Source of the DNA: an uncultured Pelagibacteraceae bacterium
GTDB taxonomy: Bacteria; Pseudomonadota; Alphaproteobacteria; Pelagibacterales; Pelagibacteraceae
Direction: 5' to 3'
DNA length: 54,446 nt
Assembly: GCA_902538445.1 (NCBI GenBank)
Contig: CACBFE010000006.1
Location: 1 to 54,446, forward strand
The position numbers were made by a program, and so were the translations under genes. The notes under the pieces are model-generated. The model made no database searches, was not told where the DNA came from, and saw only the letters and a program-made list of their open reading frames with translations. How positions within the stretch are numbered: position 1 is the first letter of the stretch; each line of letters opens with the position of its first letter. Below are positions 46,157-54,446 of this stretch, in pieces.

Positions 46157-46803
46157 AGCTCTTGAAACCCAAAAAGAGGAAATTCAATAAAATTTAATTT
46201 TTTTAATATTTTAAAAGATTTTAAAATTTTACAATTATTCTTTGAGGCTTTTTTATAAACTTCTCTGATTTTGTGATTTTTGTCAAAAGTATAATTCTTC
46301 TCATATATTAAATTATTTATTTTTTTAAATTGCTTAATTGGAAGAGCATCAAAAAATTCGTTACCAAAAAATATTACCGGACCTTTCTTTATAGTTTTGA
46401 AGTCGTTGATCCATTTTACATTTTTATCTGAAATATTTCTTTTTTGTAATTTTTTTAAATAATTACTCTTTTCATATAAAAAAATCTTTTTGATAGAATT
46501 AAATTTTGGAAATTTTTTAAAAGATCTTAAAAGAACATTAATTAAACTACCATCTCCTGGGCCCAGCTCAACAATATTAAAATACTTTGGTTTGCCAAAA
46601 AGCTCCCAGGTAGATATCATCCAAATAGCAATTATTTCAGAAAATAAATAAGAAATATTTGGTGAAGTGATAAAATCACCCTTTTGTCCAATTGGAAGTC
46701 TTGAAGAGTAATAACCTATTTTATTGTCGTATAAAACATTTTTAAAAAATTTGTCTACAGGAAGTATCTTAGATTTTTTAAAAAATCTTATATTAGATTT
46801 CAT
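46147..46803 (-). CDS. midA: MidA/NDUFAF7-like SAM methyltransferase, 5' part ending at frameshift
   Basis: N-terminal 218 residues of a MidA-family protein, related to mitochondrial complex I assembly factor NDUFAF7. YYSSRLPIGQKGDFITSPNIS and the SAM-binding IVELGPGDGSLINVLL near residue 78 are characteristic, as is FFGNEFFDALPI. Reading stops at a TAA directly after CTA AAA AAA, far short of the roughly 350-residue family length. Overlap of 11 bases with lgt is normal for this cluster. Either the gene is broken, the run has a sequencing error, or slippage joins it to the 3' part. Confidence 0.85.
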   Translation of the reverse strand: MKSNIRFFKKSKILPVDKFFKNVLYDNKIGYYSSRLPIGQKGDFITSPNISYLFSEIIAIWMISTWELFGKPKYFNIVELGPGDGSLINVLLRSFKKFPKFNSIKKIFLYEKSNYLKKLQKRNISDKNVKWINDFKTIKKGPVIFFGNEFFDALPIKQFKKINNLIYEKNYTFDKNHKIREVYKKASKNNCKILKSFKILKKLNFIEFPLFGFQELKK

Positions 46804-47590
46804 CTCTTTTCTTTTTTAAAATAAATAAGATAATTAAGCCACTTAAAATCATTAAAAAACTTAATAGTGTTCCCATGCTGAATAGATTGAACATGTAGCC
46901 TATTTGCACATCTGGTTCTCTGAAGAATTCTGTAAAGACTCTAAAAATTCCATAATATATTAAAAATAAATATGAAATTCTTCCAAGTTTATATTTGTTT
47001 TTAAAAACTAAAATATTTAAAATTAAGAACAAAACAATTCCCTCTAAAAATGCCTCATATAATTGAGAAGGATGTCTGGGCTGCATATCAACTAAAGGAA
47101 AAACAACGCTCCAAGGTATGCTAGCAACCTTACCAATTAATTCCCCATTTATGAAATTGGCTACACGCCCTAAAAAAATTCCGATTGGTGCAACGCAAGC
47201 TATTATATCCAACATAAAAAATGTCGATATTTTTTTCTTTTTTGAAAATAAATAGGTGCCTGTAATTATCCCAATTAATGCTCCATGAAATGACATTCCA
47301 CCTTCCCAGACTTTAAAAATTTCTATGGGATTTAAAATGTAATATTCAAAGTTATAAAAAACCACATAACCAATTCGACCACCGAGAATTATTGATAAAA
47401 TTAGATAACTTATTAAATCGTCGAAATCATTAAGTTTAAAATTAAAATAATTATCTTTTAAAATATGATTGATAATTTTTTTTCCTAACCACCATCCTAA
47501 CAATATCCCTAAAACATATGCCAAAGAGTACCATCTGATTATAATGATCCCAAAATCTATTAAAACAGGGTCTAAATTATGGGTATACAT
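46793..47590 (-). CDS. lgt: Prolipoprotein diacylglyceryl transferase
   Basis: Inner-membrane enzyme that transfers diacylglycerol from phosphatidylglycerol to the lipobox Cys of prolipoproteins. The 265-residue polytopic protein has RWYSLAYVLGI near the N-terminus, the signature GRVANFINGELIG and the RHPSQLYEA block, all diagnostic. It is the first gene of lgt-midA-pgeF. The window shows no signal peptidase II. Confidence 0.96.
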   Translation of the reverse strand: MYTHNLDPVLIDFGIIIIRWYSLAYVLGILLGWWLGKKIINHILKDNYFNFKLNDFDDLISYLILSIILGGRIGYVVFYNFEYYILNPIEIFKVWEGGMSFHGALIGIITGTYLFSKKKKISTFFMLDIIACVAPIGIFLGRVANFINGELIGKVASIPWSVVFPLVDMQPRHPSQLYEAFLEGIVLFLILNILVFKNKYKLGRISYLFLIYYGIFRVFTEFFREPDVQIGYMFNLFSMGTLLSFLMILSGLIILFILKKKRDEI

Positions 47591-47641
47591 ATTTTCTTAT
47601 ATCATATTTGAAATTAGTATGCCTATCAAATAAGGTAGGTT

Positions 47642-47887
47642 ATGAGCAATTCAGAAAAAATTTTAAAATCACTATCAAGCTTAATTGAAAATGGAATTTT
47701 AACATCTGAGGATATTAAAAAAGAAATTACTACAGATCTTAAATTTAAAAGAGACAAATTAATTAGTAAACTTGAGCTTGTATCAAGAGAAGAGTTTGAA
47801 ATTTTAAAAAAGATTGTTCAAAAGCAAGAAATTGAATTAAAAAAATTAAAAAGTAGCAGAAAGTCTAAAAAGGTAAGGAAACCTTAA
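47642..47887 (+). CDS. ubiK: UbiK/YqiC (BMFP) family small coiled-coil protein
   Basis: The 81 residues have the UbiK layout: an amphipathic N-terminal helix, then a coiled coil with the conserved VSREEFEILKKIVQKQE segment and a basic tail. In E. coli UbiK assists aerobic ubiquinone biosynthesis as an accessory of UbiJ. Function here is by homology. It is divergent from lgt (51-base gap), has an AGGTAGG ribosome-site-like sequence just before its start, and its last 23 bases overlap the convergent kinase gene. Confidence 0.82.
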   Translation: MSNSEKILKSLSSLIENGILTSEDIKKEITTDLKFKRDKLISKLELVSREEFEILKKIVQKQEIELKKLKSSRKSKKVRKP

Positions 47888-49184
47888 CTTGTAACCCTTT
47901 ATATTTACTCTTACCTAATTGAATATTACCACCATGAGAATTAATAATATCTTCTACAATAGCTAAGCCCAAGCCAACACCAGATTGATTTAAACTCCTG
48001 CTTTTATCCAATCGAAAAAAAGGTTTAAAAACATTTTTGTATTGGTCCTCTGGAATCCCAGGACCATCATCATCGACAGTAACTAAAACTCTTTTATTTC
48101 CTTTTTGAACATCTATGTGTACCTTATTCCCATAAGTTAGACCATTTTGTATAATGTTTTCAAAAGATCTTTTAAGTGCAGTTGGCCTACCTTGTAATTC
48201 AACATCTTCAAATTTATTTTCAAAAATCAATTTTTCATTATTAAAATCTTTTTTTAAAGAGCTTAAAAGAAAATTTAAGTTAACTCTGGTTGTACCCTCT
48301 TGTGTTTGAGTTTTAGCAAACTGTAGATAATCATTTAACATTTTTTCCATCTCATCAATATCTTTCGACATTTTTTCTGAAATATCTTTTTGTTTTAACA
48401 TTGCAAGTTGTAATTTAAGTCTAGTAAGAGGAGTTCTTAAATCATGACTTATTCCTGAAAGCATCTCTGCTCTTTGATTTAAATGACGATTTATTCTTTT
48501 AGCCATTCTATCAAATTCAAAAGCAGCTTTTCTTATTTCTTGTGATCCTGAAACTTTGAAATCATTCACGTAATCTCCTTTTCCAAATCTTTCTGCTGCC
48601 TTTGCCAACTTGACCATAGGTTTTGTTTGATTTTTTAAAAAAATTAAAGCAATAATTATTAGAACTAGTGATGGAAGTGTAGTCCAAAGAACAAATAGTC
48701 TTACTGACGAGGCAGAAACCATTTCCTTTGGAACTAAAAATTTGATCACGTCACTTCCAGAACGTATTTTTATTTCAACTGCATTTTTAAACTTTGAAGT
48801 GTTAAACCAGTAATTATTCGTTCCAAAAACTGATTTCAATTCTCTTCTCAGCGATCTATCCATTGGACTAAATTTCCGTTCACCACTAGTATTTGGAAAT
48901 GCTTCTTGTTTAATTCCAATCTCAAAATTAAAATTATTTTTATAACTATCAGTGAAAAAATCTAAATTTTTTTTATCATTTTGATAAACTTCTTCAATTG
49001 TTTTTAATTGGTTTACTAATGATCTAGTTATATTTTTATTAGCCTTTATCCAAATACTATCATAAAAAACAATAGTTATGATAATTTGTAAAATAATTGT
49101 TGGGGCAGCTACAATTATTAAGGCTCTATAAAAAAGTCTTTTTGGTAAAATATATTTGATAAAATTATTAAATCCAGAGAACAT
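47865..49184 (-). CDS. EnvZ-like sensor histidine kinase
   Basis: A 439-residue membrane kinase. Order: TM1 at about 20-42, a periplasmic loop of about 118 residues, TM2 at 161-184, HAMP to about 236, HisKA with phospho-His247 in GISHDLRTPLTR, then the ATPase domain with N box (ENIIQNGLTYG), G1 DDGPGIPED and G2 GVGLGLAIV. This matches EnvZ-type kinases; the signal is unknown. The start overlaps the response regulator by 17 bases, so the two form a cognate pair. Confidence 0.93.
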   Translation of the reverse strand: MFSGFNNFIKYILPKRLFYRALIIVAAPTIILQIIITIVFYDSIWIKANKNITRSLVNQLKTIEEVYQNDKKNLDFFTDSYKNNFNFEIGIKQEAFPNTSGERKFSPMDRSLRRELKSVFGTNNYWFNTSKFKNAVEIKIRSGSDVIKFLVPKEMVSASSVRLFVLWTTLPSLVLIIIALIFLKNQTKPMVKLAKAAERFGKGDYVNDFKVSGSQEIRKAAFEFDRMAKRINRHLNQRAEMLSGISHDLRTPLTRLKLQLAMLKQKDISEKMSKDIDEMEKMLNDYLQFAKTQTQEGTTRVNLNFLLSSLKKDFNNEKLIFENKFEDVELQGRPTALKRSFENIIQNGLTYGNKVHIDVQKGNKRVLVTVDDDGPGIPEDQYKNVFKPFFRLDKSRSLNQSGVGLGLAIVEDIINSHGGNIQLGKSKYKGLQVKVSLPF

Positions 49185-49842
49185 AACCTGAGCCTCTTAT
49201 TGTTTGAAGATATTTAGGATTTTTTGGATCTATTTCAAGTTTTTGTCTTAATCTGGTAATCATAACATCAATCGATCTTTCTTGGCTTATTCCAGAAATC
49301 TTTCCAATTTCATCCCGAGTGTAAGTTGTTCCTGGATTTGCTAACATTTCAATCAAAACTTTTTTTTCTGTGTTGTTAATCTTTTTATTTTTGTTATCCA
49401 GTTTTACAATCATTTTGTTAAGATCAATTATGGCAGAACCAACATTATGTGTAGACTTTAGATCAATTTTATTACTTTTATTAATTATATTTTTTATTCT
49501 TAAAAGCAATTCCTTAGGTTCAAAGGGTTTACCGATATAATCATCCGCACCTAGTTCAAGACCTTTTATCCTGTTCTCGACCTCACCTTTTGCTGTAAGA
49601 AGAATGATAGGAACTTTAATTTTTTTTTTTAACTCCTTTGTTAATTCATATCCGTTTTGTCCCGGCATCATTACATCTAAGATAATAATGTCGAATTTTA
49701 AAAACTCCAACCTCTCTTTTGCTTGGTTTGCATTTTCTGCAGTCGAAACAATATAATTATTTTCAGATAAGTAATCTTTTAAAAGATCTCTTATCCTATT
49801 ATCATCATCAACAATTAATATATGAAATTTGTTATTTTCCAT
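49168..49842 (-). CDS. OmpR-family response regulator (PetR-like)
   Basis: A 224-residue DNA-binding response regulator. The receiver domain has acidic pocket VDDD at 11-14, phospho-acceptor Asp56 in IILDVMMPG, and the switch residues in LLTAKGE and GKPFEPKELL. The C-terminal winged-helix domain includes the YTRDEIGKISG and VMITRLRQKLEIDP blocks. It overlaps the MarR gene by 11 bases and the kinase by 17. The MarR-OmpR order matches the petP-petR pair of Rhodobacter capsulatus, where PetR is linked to bc1 expression; whether that holds here is unknown. Confidence 0.92.
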   Translation of the reverse strand: MENNKFHILIVDDDNRIRDLLKDYLSENNYIVSTAENANQAKERLEFLKFDIIILDVMMPGQNGYELTKELKKKIKVPIILLTAKGEVENRIKGLELGADDYIGKPFEPKELLLRIKNIINKSNKIDLKSTHNVGSAIIDLNKMIVKLDNKNKKINNTEKKVLIEMLANPGTTYTRDEIGKISGISQERSIDVMITRLRQKLEIDPKNPKYLQTIRGSGYVLWI

Positions 49843-50272
49843 TTATTATCTTTTTTAAAACTTCCTTAAATTTAATAACTGAGTCAGAACTTGAGTTTTT
49901 TAACGCATTAAATATTCTTTTTTTTTGTGTATTATAAACTGTTTCAAAAAAAATTTTCCCCTCTTTATCTAAATAAAGGTTTTTTTTTCTAGTATCAGCT
50001 TCATCTTGAATTTGTTTAATCATTTTTGTTTTAATAAGATCCCTTAAAACTCTGTTCAAACTTTGTTTTGTAACTTTTAACCTAAAAATTAATTCCCCTA
50101 AATTTATACCTGGATTTCTCTCAATAAGATTGAGTGCCCTTAAATGTGCCGGTCCAAAAAATTTTTTAGACAAAACTTGCTTTGGGTCTGAAAACGTTTC
50201 TCTATAAGCATAATAGAGTAATTGAATAAACTCTTTAATTTGTTCATCTTTAAGGTAAAGCAAATCTTTCAT
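49832..50272 (-). CDS. MarR-family transcriptional regulator (PetP-like)
   Basis: The 146 residues carry a MarR winged helix with the family-specific block LSKKFFGPAHLRALNLIERNPG and the recognition helix region VTKQSLNRVLRDLIKT, followed by the DTRKKNLYLDKEG wing. This sequence style corresponds to the PetP subgroup of alphaproteobacteria, which precedes an OmpR regulator. It is the first gene of a three-gene regulatory operon and is divergent from ilvE. A near-perfect inverted repeat lies 6 bases upstream of its start and could be its own operator. Confidence 0.88.
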   Translation of the reverse strand: MKDLLYLKDEQIKEFIQLLYYAYRETFSDPKQVLSKKFFGPAHLRALNLIERNPGINLGELIFRLKVTKQSLNRVLRDLIKTKMIKQIQDEADTRKKNLYLDKEGKIFFETVYNTQKKRIFNALKNSSSDSVIKFKEVLKKIINGK

Positions 50273-50277
50273 AATGG

Positions 50278-50294
50278 TAAGTTATATTGACTTA
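50278..50294. promoter_or_regulatory. Inverted repeat, possible MarR operator
   Basis: TAAGTTA and TGACTTA, separated by TAT, form a 17-base imperfect inverted repeat (6 of 7 arm positions match). It sits 6 bases before the MarR start codon, in the 75-base gap shared with divergent ilvE. Size and symmetry suit a MarR dimer, so autoregulation is plausible. No binding data are implied. Confidence 0.45.
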
Positions 50295-50347
50295 TCCTTT
50301 TGATGAATATACTTTTTTATAATTAAAAAATCTATATATTTACTGCA

Positions 50348-51235
50348 ATGGAAAGCATACCTTACGATAAACGATCAGGGAAAATTTGGTTTAATGGCAA
50401 AACTGTTAATTGGGGAGACGCCAATATTCATATTCTTAATCATGGATTACACTATGCAAGCTGTGTTTTTGAAGGAGAAAGAGTTTACGACGGAGAAATA
50501 TTTAAATTAGAAGAGCATACCGAAAGATTATTTTACTCTGCCAAAAGAATGGGAATTGCAGTTCCTTATTCTCAAAAAGAAATAAATGAAGCTTGTAAAA
50601 GTATTGTTAATATTCAAAAAGTTCAAAATGGATATGTAAGACCTTTGATTTGGCGTGGAAGTGAAATGATGGCAATATCTGCTCAAAAAAATAAAGTTCA
50701 TGTTGCCATTGCAACCTGGGAGTGGGGCTCATATTTCGATCCAAAGCTCAAACTGAATGGAATAAAATTAAATATATCTAATTGGAGACGACCTGCGCCT
50801 AATACGATTCCTTGGGATACAAAAGCATCTGGACTATATATGATTTGCACACTATCTAAGCACGAAGCAGAGGCAAATGGGTTCACAGACTCACTGATGT
50901 TAGATTATGAGGGAAATATTGCTGAGGCTACTGGAGCAAATATATTTTTTAAAAATAAAGATGGTGAACTACATACTCCAATCCCTGATTCATTTTTAGA
51001 CGGAATTACTAGAAGGGAGGTAATTAAAATTGCTAAATCAAAAGGAATTAAAGTTGTAGAAAGAAAAATTAAACCTAGTGAGATGAAAAATTTTGTTGGA
51101 TGTTTTCTTACAGGTACAGCTGCTGAGGTGACCCCAGTATCACAAATATCAGAGTATAATTTTAAAGTTTGTGATTTGATTACAGATTTAAACGAGACTT
51201 ATCAAAATTTAGTTAGAAAAAAATCTGCAGCTTAA
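50348..51235 (+). CDS. ilvE: Branched-chain amino acid aminotransferase
   Basis: PLP-dependent class IV aminotransferase for Leu, Ile and Val. The 295 residues contain GLHYASCVFEGERVYDG, the PLP-lysine segment DTKASGLYM, MLDYEGNIAEATGANIFF and the FLTGTAAEVTPV phosphate-binding loop. Length and motifs match IlvE, not D-amino-acid aminotransferase. It is a single plus-strand gene, divergent from the regulatory operon and overlapping the convergent pgsA end by 4 bases. Confidence 0.94.
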   Translation: MESIPYDKRSGKIWFNGKTVNWGDANIHILNHGLHYASCVFEGERVYDGEIFKLEEHTERLFYSAKRMGIAVPYSQKEINEACKSIVNIQKVQNGYVRPLIWRGSEMMAISAQKNKVHVAIATWEWGSYFDPKLKLNGIKLNISNWRRPAPNTIPWDTKASGLYMICTLSKHEAEANGFTDSLMLDYEGNIAEATGANIFFKNKDGELHTPIPDSFLDGITRREVIKIAKSKGIKVVERKIKPSEMKNFVGCFLTGTAAEVTPVSQISEYNFKVCDLITDLNETYQNLVRKKSAA

Positions 51236-51816
51236 TCTTTACTATCTTCATTGATAGCATGATCGATTCCTTTTCTTACATAATCATAACCAGTGTATAA
51301 AGTTAAAAAAGCGGAAAGCCACAAAAGAATTATTCCTATAGTTTGAGCATTATAGTCTTGAAAATTAATTATCTTATTTCCAATTTCTCCAGTTAGTAGA
51401 ATAGCTATAGATATCATTTGAATAAACGTTTTAAGTTTTGAAAGACTTGTTACACGCATATCGATTTGGCCCTTTGCCAAAAACTCTCTTAAGCCAGAAA
51501 CTAATATTTCTCTTGTCAGTATAATTATCGCAGCTATAACTTCATAGTTTTTAATTGTTCCATTCATTACTAGAAGAATCAGAGCAGCAGCAACAAGTAT
51601 TTTATCTGCAATTGGATCTAAAAGTTCCCCTAATTTTGACTCTTCTTTAAAAATTCTAGCGAGAAGACCGTCAAGATAATCTGTAAAACTAGCGATCACA
51701 AATAAAAAAAATGGAATTAAATCTCCAAAAAAACCTGGTATAAAAAAAGTTAGTACAAATACTGGTACAATTATTATACGACCAATAGTCAGTATATTAG
51801 GTATTTTAAGTTTCAT
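51232..51816 (-). CDS. pgsA: CDP-diacylglycerol-glycerol-3-phosphate 3-phosphatidyltransferase
   Basis: Membrane enzyme that makes phosphatidylglycerophosphate, the precursor of PG and cardiolipin. The 194 residues carry the CDP-alcohol phosphotransferase motif spread over DYLDGLLAR, then G and two Asp in GELLDPIADK. The start NILTIGRIIIVPVF is typical of PgsA. It follows uvrC by 3 bases, as in many alphaproteobacteria. Product PG is the acyl donor for Lgt. Confidence 0.94.
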   Translation of the reverse strand: MKLKIPNILTIGRIIIVPVFVLTFFIPGFFGDLIPFFLFVIASFTDYLDGLLARIFKEESKLGELLDPIADKILVAAALILLVMNGTIKNYEVIAAIIILTREILVSGLREFLAKGQIDMRVTSLSKLKTFIQMISIAILLTGEIGNKIINFQDYNAQTIGIILLWLSAFLTLYTGYDYVRKGIDHAINEDSKD

Positions 51817-51819
51817 ATC

Positions 51820-53658
51820 CTATTCGTGAAAATAATTATATATTTTATTAGCAATATTGTCTTCAATTCCTTCTATTGCTTTGAGATCTTCAAGGCTTGC
51901 CGACTCAACAGCTCTTGCTGAGCCAAAATGATTTAACAGAGCTCTTTTTCTTTGTTTTCCAATACCTTGAATTTGGTCTAATAGAGACTTACTCAAATTT
52001 TTCTTCCTTTTTGCCCTATGAGTGCTTATAGCAAATCTATGAGCTTCATCCCTAAGTCGTTGAATAAAAAATAGAAGAGGATCACTTTTATTGAGGATAT
52101 ATTCTTTATTATTATAGTAAATTTTTTCTTCACCAGCATTTCTCCTTTTACCTTTTGCTACTGCCAATATTGGTAAATCATGTAAACCAAGTTCATTTAA
52201 AACTTCTCTGCTTACTGAATATTGACCTTTTCCCCCATCAATTAAAATCAAATCTGGAAGAGATAATGAACCTGATTTTTCTTTTATTGCTTTTGAAAAT
52301 CTTCTAAATAAAACTTCTTTCATCATTCCATAATCATCATTTTTTACTTTCTCATCCTTGATATTAAATTTTCTATATCTTTTTTTAACAAAACCCTCAT
52401 TACCAAAGCATATTAGTGCTCCAATAGAGTCCGTACCTTGAATATGACTGTTATCATAAACTTCTATAAGATCTATATTGCTATTAAGTTTAAATTTAGC
52501 AGCAAGAGATTCAATTAAATTATTATTCTTATCAGATTGAACTAGTTTTTGTTTTAAAGCTTGTTTTGCATTTTTTTCAGCTAGTTTTGAAATAGATACC
52601 TCATTTTTTGCTTTAGCTTTTTTAATTATTATCTGTTTACTTTCTTTTGAGGAGAACGTTTTCTCAAGAAGTTTTTTCTCGTTAGTTTCAATGTTTGTAA
52701 GAATTAAAGCAGGTATAGTTTTGTTTTCATAAAATTGAGATAAAAAAGATGATAAAATTTCCTCAATTTTATCATCCGTATCATGTTTTGGATAAAATGC
52801 TTGGTTACCCCAGTTTTGTTTGGATCTAAAAAAGAAGACCTGAATACAAGTTTTTCCAGTTTCTTTATAGATACTTATTACATCAGCTTCATTTAAATTG
52901 GTTTGATTAATCTTTTGAGATGTTTGTATTTGGGTTAAAGCTTTAATTCTATCTCTTGCGATAGCTGCTTTTTCGTAATCAAGTTCTTTACTGGCTTCTT
53001 CCATCTCGTTAGATAAGTTTTTTTGAATTCTTCTTGATTTACCTGAAATAAAATCTATCGCATCATTTACGGTAGATAAATAATCTTTTTCTTGAATATG
53101 CCCAACACAGGGTCCGGAGCATCTTTTAATTTGATAAAGAATACACGGGCGGTCTCTATTTTTAAAAACTGTATCATCACAAACCCTTAATTGAAAAATC
53201 TTTTGTAGAATTTTAATTGTCCAGTTAGCTGAACCTATTGATGCAAATGGACCAAAATAATAACCTGTTTTTGATTTTTTTCCTCTCAACTTAGTTAGTT
53301 GAGGCCATTTATCTTTATTACCAATGTATATGTATGGAAAAGATTTATCGTCTCTCAATAAAATGTTGTACCGAGGTTTATGTTTTTTAATTAAGTTTGC
53401 TTCAAGCAATAAAGCCTCACTTTCATTACTTGTAGTAGTTGTCTCTAAGTTATGAGTTAGAGATAACATTCTCTCAGTCCTAATAGGTAGATTTGAGTCT
53501 GTTACGTAACTCTTAAGCCTGTTTGGGATATTTTTTGCTTTACCAATATAAAGAATTTCTCCTGTTGAGCTCAACATTTTATATACGCCAGGATTTTTAG
53601 GAATTAATGGTATTTGATCTTTAATTACTTTTTTACCTAACTCTAAACTGTTTGTCAT
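51820..53658 (-). CDS. uvrC: Excinuclease ABC subunit C
   Basis: Dual-incision nuclease of nucleotide excision repair. The 612 residues show the N-terminal GIY-YIG domain ([21 protein letters not shown]), the Cys-rich region [15 protein letters not shown], a UVR segment ([21 protein letters not shown]), the RNase H-like second nuclease with [12 protein letters not shown] and [10 protein letters not shown], and a C-terminal helix-hairpin-helix. Full length. It overlaps folB by 4 bases. uvrA and uvrB are not in the window. Confidence 0.97.
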   Translation of the reverse strand: MTNSLELGKKVIKDQIPLIPKNPGVYKMLSSTGEILYIGKAKNIPNRLKSYVTDSNLPIRTERMLSLTHNLETTTTSNESEALLLEANLIKKHKPRYNILLRDDKSFPYIYIGNKDKWPQLTKLRGKKSKTGYYFGPFASIGSANWTIKILQKIFQLRVCDDTVFKNRDRPCILYQIKRCSGPCVGHIQEKDYLSTVNDAIDFISGKSRRIQKNLSNEMEEASKELDYEKAAIARDRIKALTQIQTSQKINQTNLNEADVISIYKETGKTCIQVFFFRSKQNWGNQAFYPKHDTDDKIEEILSSFLSQFYENKTIPALILTNIETNEKKLLEKTFSSKESKQIIIKKAKAKNEVSISKLAEKNAKQALKQKLVQSDKNNNLIESLAAKFKLNSNIDLIEVYDNSHIQGTDSIGALICFGNEGFVKKRYRKFNIKDEKVKNDDYGMMKEVLFRRFSKAIKEKSGSLSLPDLILIDGGKGQYSVSREVLNELGLHDLPILAVAKGKRRNAGEEKIYYNNKEYILNKSDPLLFFIQRLRDEAHRFAISTHRAKRKKNLSKSLLDQIQGIGKQRKRALLNHFGSARAVESASLEDLKAIEGIEDNIANKIYNYFHE

Positions 53659-54050
53659 AATTTAGTTTTTGAAACTTCAATACCAACTGATTTAGTTTTT
53701 TTAAGGATATCTAGTTTTTCTAATTTTAAATTTATTTTTTTAACAAGTTTATTTTTAAATATAATATTAAAAATATTCTCTGCCAAATCCTCAAGTAATT
53801 CATGGTGTTTAAAGTTTGTAAGTTTTTCAATTTTCATAACAATTTCTTCATAATTTAAAATTGAATTTAAGTCTCTTCTATTTGGAGACACATAAGGATC
53901 TGTCAAAATTTCAATATTAAATTTTACCCTTTGCTTATTTTTTTTTTCAAAGTTATGTATTCCAACTAAAATCTTCAAAGTAAGATCTTTAATGATTACT
54001 TTTCTTTTGTATTTAAATTTTTCTCTTTTTTTAAATTTTATTATTTTCAT
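53655..54050 (-). CDS. folB: Dihydroneopterin aldolase family protein
   Basis: The 131-residue protein is a FolB-type enzyme of folate synthesis. The core block is [31 protein letters not shown], followed by the [17 protein letters not shown] segment and [10 protein letters not shown], which match the aldolase fold; the active-site Glu is likely in [10 protein letters not shown] basic N-terminal extension of about 18 residues ([13 protein letters not shown]) is unusual. It overlaps uvrC and the upstream SDR gene by 4 bases each. Confidence 0.86.
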   Translation of the reverse strand: MKIIKFKKREKFKYKRKVIIKDLTLKILVGIHNFEKKNKQRVKFNIEILTDPYVSPNRRDLNSILNYEEIVMKIEKLTNFKHHELLEDLAENIFNIIFKNKLVKKINLKLEKLDILKKTKSVGIEVSKTKL

Positions 54051-54446
54051 TCTTTTATATTAATTATATCAGGTGTTTGCCATGCCAGTCTTTGCCCGCC
54101 ATCAATATTAATTATTTCTCCAGTTATACTTTTGCTTTCAATAAGAAATTTTACCCCATTACAGATATTTTCTAAATCTACTTTTTTTCTTAATATTATT
54201 GACTTCCACTGTTTCTTAAAATGTCTCTCAGATTGTCTTTTATTTTTTAAAGTAGGACCAGGTGAGATACCATTCACTCTAATATTAGGAGCCAATTTCA
54301 TTGCTGAAGTTTTTGTTAAAACCGCTAAAGAAGATTTACTTAAAGTATACGAGAAAAAAAAGGGAGTTAATTTTTCAACTCTTTGGTCAATAATATTCAC
54401 AATACATCCCTCTTTATTTTTCAATAATTTATAAAAGTTTTGAGTC
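54047..54446 (-). CDS. SDR-family oxidoreductase, pteridine-reductase-like, 5' end cut by window edge
   Basis: C-terminal half of a short-chain dehydrogenase; the frame stays open to the window edge, so the true start lies beyond it. The catalytic Y-x3-K is in FSYTLSKSSLAVL, the NAD(P)-pocket block is RVNGISPGPTL, and the end ITGEIINIDGGQRLAWQTPD is typical. A TTG at 54424 is not the real start, since residues before it (NFYKLL) fit the family. Its overlap with folB suggests a role in pterin reduction (FolM-like), but that is inferred from context. Confidence 0.85.
   Translation of the reverse strand, partial: TQNFYKLLKNKEGCIVNIIDQRVEKLTPFFFSYTLSKSSLAVLTKTSAMKLAPNIRVNGISPGPTLKNKRQSERHFKKQWKSIILRKKVDLENICNGVKFLIESKSITGEIINIDGGQRLAWQTPDIINIKE

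Overview
The window is a gene-dense piece of a very AT-rich bacterial chromosome. No gap exceeds about 90 bases, spacers are mostly 0-20 bases, and neighbouring genes often overlap by 4-25 bases. The gene content is alphaproteobacterial: CcrM-type methyltransferase, coxB-coxA-ctaB-ctaG-coxC-surf1, petABC beside trmL and hemF, a split ATP synthase Fo operon (I-B-E-F'-F), prs-rplY-pth-ychF, lgt-midA-pgeF and a PetP/PetR-like regulator pair. Together with the beta-carotene/retinal genes and extreme compaction, this points to a streamlined marine alphaproteobacterium of the SAR11 (Pelagibacterales) type. That assignment is inference, because no rRNA lies in the window.

Layout. 1-4661 (minus): lpxK (cut by the window edge), waaA, msbA and ubiA, covering lipid A/Kdo assembly and export plus ubiquinone prenylation. 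4715-8148: a DUF2721 membrane protein, then a minus-strand set encoding a HAD hydrolase, a double-CDGSH Fe-S protein, a pirin, a quinone oxidoreductase and a DUF1289 protein. 8166-16258 (plus): rsmE, the cytochrome c oxidase structural and assembly operon with a 36-residue membrane protein between ctaB and ctaG, then thrC and a peroxiredoxin. 16251-28724 (minus; transcription runs from high to low coordinates): dciA-like, dsbA-like, smc, atpI-B-E-F'-F, crtI-crtB-crtY-blh, ispH, thrB, rnhA. 28719-37189: mutY and a flavin monooxygenase (plus), ccrM-rnhB-udg (minus), then a TPR protein, ispE, tRNA-Gln and the CCA-adding enzyme (plus). 37186-44937: greA, hemF and trmL (minus), petABC (plus), then ychF, pth, rplY and prs (minus). 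44988-54446: pgeF, a frameshifted midA, lgt, ubiK, a sensor kinase/response regulator/MarR operon, ilvE, pgsA, uvrC, folB and the end of an SDR gene.

Together the genes give an aerobic respiratory chain (bc1, aa3-type oxidase, heme A and Cu assembly, ubiquinone steps), the proton channel of ATP synthase, and the terminal steps to retinal (phytoene to lycopene to beta-carotene to retinal), which would serve a rhodopsin encoded elsewhere. IspE and IspH supply isoprenoid precursors. No crtE and no rhodopsin gene is present in the window.

Most notable observations: an SMC protein that appears to lack the hinge domain; midA split exactly at an A AAA AAA slippery heptamer; a divergent gene pair whose two start codons share one ATGCAT hexamer; and seven convergent gene ends that all abut or overlap, leaving no room for intergenic terminators. 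No mobile element, CRISPR array, phage gene or rRNA was seen.
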